64,000 bases of DNA from Cellvibrionaceae bacterium (lineage in GTDB: Bacteria > Pseudomonadota > Gammaproteobacteria > Pseudomonadales > Cellvibrionaceae), in NCBI GenBank assembly GCA_028281575.1, contig JANQJP010000039.1, positions 24,642 to 88,641 on the forward strand, in the 5' to 3' direction. The notes beneath the pieces are model-generated. The model saw only the letters and a list, made by a program, of their open reading frames with translations, was not told the origin of the DNA and searched no databases. Positions 63,282 through 64,000 of the stretch are shown here, piece by piece (positions within the stretch are counted from its first letter, which is position 1; the number at the start of each line of letters is the position of its first letter). Made by a program: the position numbers and the translations under genes.

Positions 63282-63599
63282 TCAGTGGCGGATTTGCTTG
63301 CGCTTGGATGACTGCTCTTTTAATTTTCTTTCCATGGTTTCAAAAGCGTCACGCACCGCGATGTGCATGGATTCATCATCATTCGAAACCAGAAGAGGTG
63401 CTCCCTTCATGTCGATTTCGATAGATGCCCGGAACAGTTTGCCTTTGTGTTTGTGATTGTGGGGACTGTCTAAAACTACGCGGCTGTGAATGATTGAATC
63501 TGAAAAACGATAGAGCTTTGCGAGGCGTTTGTTGATGGTTTCATTAAGGGCTGGTGAAGCGTCAAGGTCTCGGTAGACAACTTCCGCATTTGATTTCAT
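63282..63599 (-). CDS. hpf: Ribosome hibernation promoting factor / RaiA family
   Basis: A 105-residue protein of the HPF/YfiA (S30AE) family, which binds the decoding region of 30S subunits and stops translation under stress. It has the short HPF form: an N-terminal beta strand (NAEVVYRDLDASPALNETINKRL), SRVVLDSPHNHKHKGKLFRASIEID, and a C-terminal helix (SMHIAVRDAFETMERKLKEQ) with basic residues. There is no long C-terminal dimerisation domain, so it is short HPF or RaiA type. Together with rmf (57540) it could form 100S ribosomes. Repeat copy C lies about 175 bp upstream of its start. Confidence 0.9.
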   Translation of the reverse strand: MKSNAEVVYRDLDASPALNETINKRLAKLYRFSDSIIHSRVVLDSPHNHKHKGKLFRASIEIDMKGAPLLVSNDDESMHIAVRDAFETMERKLKEQSSKRKQIRH

Positions 63600-63774
63600 A
63601 GGCTGACCTCCATTGGTGCCGGTATTCTATTGTCGATAAAATCCTGTAGGTCCATTAACTACTATGGCGTTTGTAATAAAAATTACAAGATGTTTTTGAT
63701 AATATTCTGTTCTTTTTTTATAGCTTTTTATATATAAGATCGGTGATGCATTTAGTTTATAAGTTTCAACATAC

Positions 63775-64000
63775 GTGCCTTCGAAGCGTTCGCGTGCCGG
63801 TGATAGGTTCAAAAAACGCATAAATACCTGCAAGCAGGACCGGCCCAAAATCATAGATAAGGGTCGTTACGCGGAACGAAGCAGCGCTTCGTTTTAATCC
63901 GCTCCACCCCTGAAGCTCCGGCAATTCATCTCGATAACTGCTCCTGCGTTATTCTACCTCCTGCATCCATGCAGTCGTCGATAACTGCTCCTGCGTTATT
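63775..64000 (+). repeat. Dispersed mosaic repeat, copy C (truncated by the window end)
   Basis: Same element as copies A and B: starts GTGCCTTCGAAGCG, arm CCGGTGATAGGTTC, shared core with ACGCGGAACGAAGCAGCGC, and a CTGCATCCATGCAG hairpin (63961-63974) in place of CCGCCATCCATGGCGG. Near the end, a 47-bp unit beginning TCGATAACTGCTCCTGCG at 63931 begins again at 63978, a local tandem duplication. The right inverted arm is not visible because the window ends. The 63600-63774 stretch before it is AT-rich and without a gene I can support. Confidence 0.9.

Noticed and set aside
63627..63854. Minus-strand open frame of 75 codons over the start of repeat copy C
   Set aside because: It runs into the repeat and the same stretch in copies A and B is not kept open; no family resemblance.
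63931..64000. Possible CRISPR-like array in repeat copy C
   Set aside because: The 47-bp units are directly adjacent without unique spacers and are part of a dispersed element; no cas genes are present.

Overview
The window is a gene-dense stretch (about 50 genes, mid-40s percent GC by eye) from the chromosome of a Gram-negative gammaproteobacterium. The set RlmKL, Rmf, Slt, BolA, CnoX, a 1624-residue NAD-glutamate dehydrogenase, DUF2835 and a Na+-pumping oxaloacetate decarboxylase, with local gene orders that recall Pseudomonas (topA followed by two small conserved genes; pyrD-rmf-rlmL), suggests a marine relative of Pseudomonas such as a Cellvibrionales member. This placement is inferred from recall, not from a search.

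Layout. 1-5055: oadGAB and pyruvate kinase. 5159-8443: a coiled-coil response regulator, a small Arg-rich protein, bolA, trhO and a TetR regulator. 8537-12984: an RND/MMPL transporter, a LolA-like periplasmic protein and an outer-membrane barrel, next to the TetR gene. 13087-21686: a hybrid sensor kinase, cnoX, a serC-serA pair ending in a strong terminator, gapA and zwf. 22075-30520, all minus strand: a DUF481 protein, then a tightly overlapping envelope cluster (flippase-like protein, GT2, GT-C, a PAP2/GT-C fusion, PAP2), and a PP2C phosphatase. 30898-41903: a glutaredoxin-like protein, a CheZ-like protein, slt, uup, a universal stress protein, topA and small conserved genes. 41917-51100, minus strand: the MoxR/DUF58/DUF4381/BatA/BatB-BatC/BatD operon and two secreted or anchored unknowns. 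51321-64000: NAD-GDH, DUF2835, pyrD, rmf, rlmL, uvrB, a GGDEF protein and a hibernation factor.

How the genes may work together. Pyruvate kinase, OadGAB, GapA, Zwf and GDH are central carbon and nitrogen genes. The GT2, flippase-like, GT-C and PAP2 genes look like one undecaprenyl-phosphate-sugar pathway that decorates an envelope molecule in the periplasm. The RND, LolA-like and barrel genes look like a route across the whole envelope. Rmf and HPF both serve ribosome hibernation.

The most unusual content is not protein-coding. Three copies of a ~255-270 bp mosaic repeat (21730, 36483, 63775) and two ~100 bp palindromic cassettes (29616, 60256) share pieces of one core. Their inverted-repeat arms differ in sequence from locus to locus but stay complementary within each locus. 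Small hairpins with a CATCCATG centre recur in them with compensating stem changes. This family is my best candidate for an undescribed element.
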